Shown here: positions 32,569 to 35,882 of the stretch, piece by piece
Position numbering within the stretch: position 1 is the stretch's first letter
Layout: every line of letters begins with the position of its first letter
Assembly: GCA_025363605.1 (NCBI GenBank)
Contig: JANYDO010000026.1
Coordinates: 1 to 35,882 of the forward strand
Reading direction: 5' to 3'
DNA length: 35,882 bases
From: Candidatus Kapaibacterium sp.
Lineage (GTDB): Bacteria > Bacteroidota > Ignavibacteria > Kapaibacteriales > UBA4661
Translations under genes and position numbers: made by a program
Notes under the pieces: generated by a model
Seen by the model: only the letters and a program-made list of their open reading frames with translations
Database searches by the model: none
Told to the model about the DNA's origin: nothing

Positions 32569-35500
32569 ATGCCCAAACGTACCGACCTCCACAGCGTTCT
32601 CGTCATCGGCTCCGGTCCTATCGTCATCGGACAAGCCTGCGAATTTGATTATAGCGGCACTCAAGCCTGTAAAGCCCTCCGCGAAGAGGGTCTGCGCGTC
32701 GTGCTGATTAACTCAAATCCCGCAACGATTATGACCGACCCCGACATAGCAGATGCAACCTACATTGAGCCGATAACATCGGAGTACATCGAAGCAATTA
32801 TCGCCAAAGAGCGCCCCGATGCTATTCTGCCAACCGTAGGCGGGCAAACGGCGCTCAATGCCGCTCTGGAGCTACATCGCTTGGGTATTTTAGAGAAATA
32901 CGGCGTGGAGCTTATCGGCTCAAAACCGGAATCTATCAAAATGGCAGAAGACCGCGAAGAGTTCCTTGAAGCAATGAAACGATGCGGCTTGGAGATGCCT
33001 AAAGGCGGTTTTGTGAACTCGCTTGAGGAAGGCTGGGTGATTGCAAAAGAAATCGGCACATTTCCGCTTATTATCCGCCCTTCGTTCACGCTGGGTGGCA
33101 CAGGTGGCGGCATTGCCTACGACGCAGAAGATTTCGTCCAAAAATTGGGTGCGGGCTTGGAAGCAAGCCCTGTGCGGCGTGTGCTTGTGGAAGAGAGCAT
33201 CATCGGCTGGAAAGAATACGAACTGGAAGTAATGCGGGATACAAAGGATAATTGCGTGATTGTCTGCTCCATCGAAAACTTCGACCCGATGGGTGTCCAC
33301 ACCGGAGACAGCATCACGGTCGCGCCCGCACAGACGCTCACCGACCGCGAATACCAGTTCATGCGCGACGCAGCACTGGCAATTATGCGCGAAATCGGCG
33401 TGGAAACGGGCGGCTCCAACGTACAATTTGCCGTGAACCCACAAGACGGACGCTTGATTATTATTGAGATGAACCCCCGCGTTTCGCGCTCGTCAGCACT
33501 AGCATCGAAAGCTACGGGCTTTCCGATTGCCAAAATTGCTGCGAAACTCGCTATCGGCTACACGCTCGACGAAATCACGAACGACATCACGAAGAAGACC
33601 CCCGCTTGCTTCGAGCCGACGATTGATTACGTCGTCGTGAAAGCGCCGCGCTGGGACTTTGAGAAATTCAAAGGTGTTGATGACGAGCTAACGGTGCAGA
33701 TGAAATCCGTCGGCGAAGCAATGTCCTTTGGGCGTACCTTCAAGGAGGCTTTGCAAAAGGCTTTGCGAAGTATTGAGAAAAGCCGTTACGGTTTCGGCTA
33801 TGACAATGCCTCGTATCTTGAACCCATTTCTACCTTCCGTGTTGACAAAGAAGTCCATTTGAAGCGCCTTTTCCGTCGCAAATCCGATTCTATTTTTGAC
33901 CTATGCGAAGCGCTCCGAATGGGCATGACAACGGACGAAATCCATGCAGCAACGAAGTATGACGTGTGGTTCATCGAGCAATGCCGCGAGATTGTGAACG
34001 AGGCGGAACAACTTCTGTCGGACTACCGCGCATTTCAAACTCAACACTCAACACTGAATACTCAAAATTTTCTTCAAACCCTTGATGCCACGCGGCTTTT
34101 TCACTTAAAGCGGCTTGGCTTTTCTGACCGCCAACTAGCATTGCTCACGGGCGTAACCGAAGCAGATGTTCGCAAACACCGCAAGCAGCAAGGCATTAAG
34201 CCTGTTTTCAAAACGATAGACACTTGCGCTGCAGAGTTTGAATCCGAAACGCCGTATCACTACTCCACCTACGAGCAGGAAAATGAGTCCGTGCGCTCTC
34301 CCCGCAAAAAAGTCGTAATTCTAGGTGGCGGTCCGAACCGTATCGGGCAGGGCATTGAGTTTGATTATTGCTGCGTCCAAGCCGTTTTCGCCTTGAAGCA
34401 AGCGGGTTACGAGGCGATTATGATTAACTGCAATCCCGAAACTGTTTCCACCGACTACGACATCACAGACAAGCTCTATTTTGAGCCGCTCACACTGGAA
34501 GACGTGCTGAATGTATTGGAACACGAGCAGCCCGACGGTGTCATCGTTACCTTCGGCGGACAAACTCCTCTGAAACTCGCCCACGCTATTGACGAAGCGG
34601 GCTTCCATATTCTTGGCACGTCGCCCGAAGGTATTGACCTCGCCGAAGACCGCAAACGCTTTGGCAAACTGATTGACGAACTCAAAATTCCTTGCCCCAA
34701 ATACGGCACAGCGACGACGGTGGACGAGGCAATTGTAATTGCGGCGCGTATCGGCTACCCGGTGCTTGTGCGCCCAAGCTACGTGCTGGGCGGGCGTTCG
34801 ATGCAGATTTGCTACAATGATGCTTCCTTGCGCGAATACATGGGCCGCGCTATCAATGTTTCGCCGGAGCGCCCGATTTTGGTTGACCAATTTCTGGAAA
34901 ACGCCTACGAATTTGACGTGGATGCGGTCTGCGACGGCGGTGAAGGCGACGCGAAGCGCATTGTGATTGGCGGCGTGATGCAGCACATCGAAGAAGCCGG
35001 TGTCCATTCGGGCGATTCCTCGTGTGTGCTGCCGCCGTACAACATCACTAACGAGCAATTTGACCGCCTCATCGAGTACACACGCACTCTGGCGCGGGCG
35101 CTGAATGTGGTGGGCCTCATGAACATTCAATTTGCCATGCAGGACGACGATATTTACGTACTGGAAGTCAATCCCCGTGCTTCTCGCACGGTTCCTTTTA
35201 TCTCCAAAGCGCGTGGTGTCTCGCTGGCGCAGATTGCAACATGGCTCATGGTTGGGAAATCCTTCGGCGACGAAGGCGTTCCCGCGATTGACGATTTTTC
35301 GCTGGCAACAAACCGCGTAGCAATTAAAGAATCGGTGTTTCCGTTCAATAAATTCCCGAAAGCGAATTTGTACCTAGGTCCCGAAATGCGCTCCACAGGC
35401 GAGGTGATGGGCATTGATACCACCTTCGGCAGTGCAATGATGAAAGCAAATATTTCCGCCGGAATCAACATTCCGCAAACCGGACGCATTTTCGCTTCGC

Positions 35501-35882
35501 TCTGCGACCGCGATAAAACCTCACGCGCAGCGCAGATGATTAAAAGCTACAACGACATGGGTTTTGAAATTCTCGCTACGCAAGGCACGGCGGATTGGCT
35601 CAAAGAGCACGGCGTGGAAGCCGCAACACTGCTAAAATACTACGAAGGCAGCCCGAATGTGATTGACCGCATTGAGCAGGGCGATATTCATCTTGTCATC
35701 AATACACCCAAAGGCGAAAACTCCCGCGTGGACGAAATGGTGATGGGACGCGCTGCGATGAAGTTCAAAGTGCCGTTCATTACGACGCTGGCTGCTGCGC
35801 AGGCGAGCTTGAAGGGGCTTCAGTTCATGCGCTCCGGCGGAACGGGGCAAGTGAAGCCGCTTCAGGAGTATTATGCGGAGTA
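32569..35882 (+). CDS. carB: Carbamoyl-phosphate synthase large subunit (3' end at window edge)
   Basis: Large subunit of carbamoyl-phosphate synthase, supplying carbamoyl phosphate for pyrimidine and arginine synthesis. 1104 codons are in the window; the last two bases, TA, probably begin the stop codon, since the protein ends QEYYAE as expected. First carboxyphosphate half: [20 protein letters not shown] at the start, [12 protein letters not shown] (about 168), [18 protein letters not shown] (about 300). Oligomerisation domain about 400-550, ending [17 protein letters not shown]. Second, carbamate half: [16 protein letters not shown] (about 585), [11 protein letters not shown] (about 735), [12 protein letters not shown] (about 866). 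The C-terminal MGS-like allosteric domain begins near 974. About 14 extra residues at 489-503 are encoded by a 7-bp repeat. The start codon has no ribosome site and follows the toxin stop by 4 bp, suggesting coupling. carA is not adjacent on this side. Confidence 0.97.
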   Translation, partial: MPKRTDLHSVLVIGSGPIVIGQACEFDYSGTQACKALREEGLRVVLINSNPATIMTDPDIADATYIEPITSEYIEAIIAKERPDAILPTVGGQTALNAALELHRLGILEKYGVELIGSKPESIKMAEDREEFLEAMKRCGLEMPKGGFVNSLEEGWVIAKEIGTFPLIIRPSFTLGGTGGGIAYDAEDFVQKLGAGLEASPVRRVLVEESIIGWKEYELEVMRDTKDNCVIVCSIENFDPMGVHTGDSITVAPAQTLTDREYQFMRDAALAIMREIGVETGGSNVQFAVNPQDGRLIIIEMNPRVSRSSALASKATGFPIAKIAAKLAIGYTLDEITNDITKKTPACFEPTIDYVVVKAPRWDFEKFKGVDDELTVQMKSVGEAMSFGRTFKEALQKALRSIEKSRYGFGYDNASYLEPISTFRVDKEVHLKRLFRRKSDSIFDLCEALRMGMTTDEIHAATKYDVWFIEQCREIVNEAEQLLSDYRAFQTQHSTLNTQNFLQTLDATRLFHLKRLGFSDRQLALLTGVTEADVRKHRKQQGIKPVFKTIDTCAAEFESETPYHYSTYEQENESVRSPRKKVVILGGGPNRIGQGIEFDYCCVQAVFALKQAGYEAIMINCNPETVSTDYDITDKLYFEPLTLEDVLNVLEHEQPDGVIVTFGGQTPLKLAHAIDEAGFHILGTSPEGIDLAEDRKRFGKLIDELKIPCPKYGTATTVDEAIVIAARIGYPVLVRPSYVLGGRSMQICYNDASLREYMGRAINVSPERPILVDQFLENAYEFDVDAVCDGGEGDAKRIVIGGVMQHIEEAGVHSGDSSCVLPPYNITNEQFDRLIEYTRTLARALNVVGLMNIQFAMQDDDIYVLEVNPRASRTVPFISKARGVSLAQIATWLMVGKSFGDEGVPAIDDFSLATNRVAIKESVFPFNKFPKANLYLGPEMRSTGEVMGIDTTFGSAMMKANISAGINIPQTGRIFASLCDRDKTSRAAQMIKSYNDMGFEILATQGTADWLKEHGVEAATLLKYYEGSPNVIDRIEQGDIHLVINTPKGENSRVDEMVMGRAAMKFKVPFITTLAAAQASLKGLQFMRSGGTGQVKPLQEYYAE
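34039..34066 (+). repeat. Heptanucleotide repeat inside carB
   Basis: Four 7-bp units ACTCAAC, ACTCAAC, ACTGAAT, ACTCAAA stand head to tail. They encode part of [13 protein letters not shown] (489-501), residues with no counterpart in E. coli CarB as I recall it. Seven is not a multiple of three, so change by one unit would shift the frame. Confidence 0.8.

Noticed and set aside
34321-35130. 269-aa open frame on the minus strand
   Set aside because: It is antisense to the well-conserved second half of carB; composition (His, Val, Arg rich) reflects the opposite strand.
1-35882. tRNA or rRNA genes
   Set aside because: No cloverleaf-like TTC arm with matching acceptor stem or conserved rRNA segment was noticed by eye; a tRNAscan-SE run would settle it.

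Overview
This window looks like chromosomal DNA from a Bacteroidota/Chlorobiota-lineage bacterium, possibly a Kapabacteria- or Ignavibacteria-like organism. Three things point there. Two very large secreted proteins end in type IX secretion (T9SS) type A sorting domains. Several promoters fit the Bacteroidota form TTTG-N20-TAnnTTTG. Many genes have weak or absent Shine-Dalgarno sites. The exact taxon is inference. I saw no tRNA, rRNA, CRISPR array, transposase or phage gene.

Layout: 1-8053 is a minus-strand surface/envelope block: the N-terminal third of an RND efflux permease, a 265-aa outer-membrane beta-barrel protein, and a 1880-aa subtilisin-like protease with a T9SS tail. 8478-11493 is a plus-strand envelope operon, glmM-cdsA-plsC-like (amino-sugar precursor, CDP-diacylglycerol, lysophosphatidate acylation); the last two genes overlap by ATGA. 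11926-22083 is one minus-strand gene for a 3385-aa surface protein: two beta-solenoid-like modules, five copies of a domain I cannot name, eight IPT/TIG domains and a T9SS tail. 22084-23505 is a repeat-rich gap with one 89-aa gene. 23506-26876 holds an NlpC/P60 lipoprotein, an ATP-grasp-like enzyme of unknown substrate and a Spinster-type MFS transporter. 26925-28106 (minus) is a secreted serine hydrolase. 28482-31945 (plus) holds a DHH phosphoesterase (NrnA-like), a secreted coiled-coil protein behind a striking TTAACA direct-repeat array, type III pantothenate kinase (coaX) and a small coiled-coil protein. 32054-35882 is a YoeB-type toxin-antitoxin pair running straight into carB, which reaches the window end.

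How it fits together: most of the window concerns the cell envelope, both building it and displaying secreted proteins through T9SS. Metabolic housekeeping (coaX, carB, nrnA) occupies the right-hand part. Small palindromic repeats lie mostly in gene 3' flanks; one appears to be read as part of a signal peptide.

The observations most worth following are the unnamed five-copy repeat domain in the giant protein, the helically phased TTAACA array ending just upstream of a TAnnTTTG box, the toxin gene 4 bp upstream of carB, the repeat-derived signal peptide, and a nested inverted-repeat element with paired base changes between its arms.
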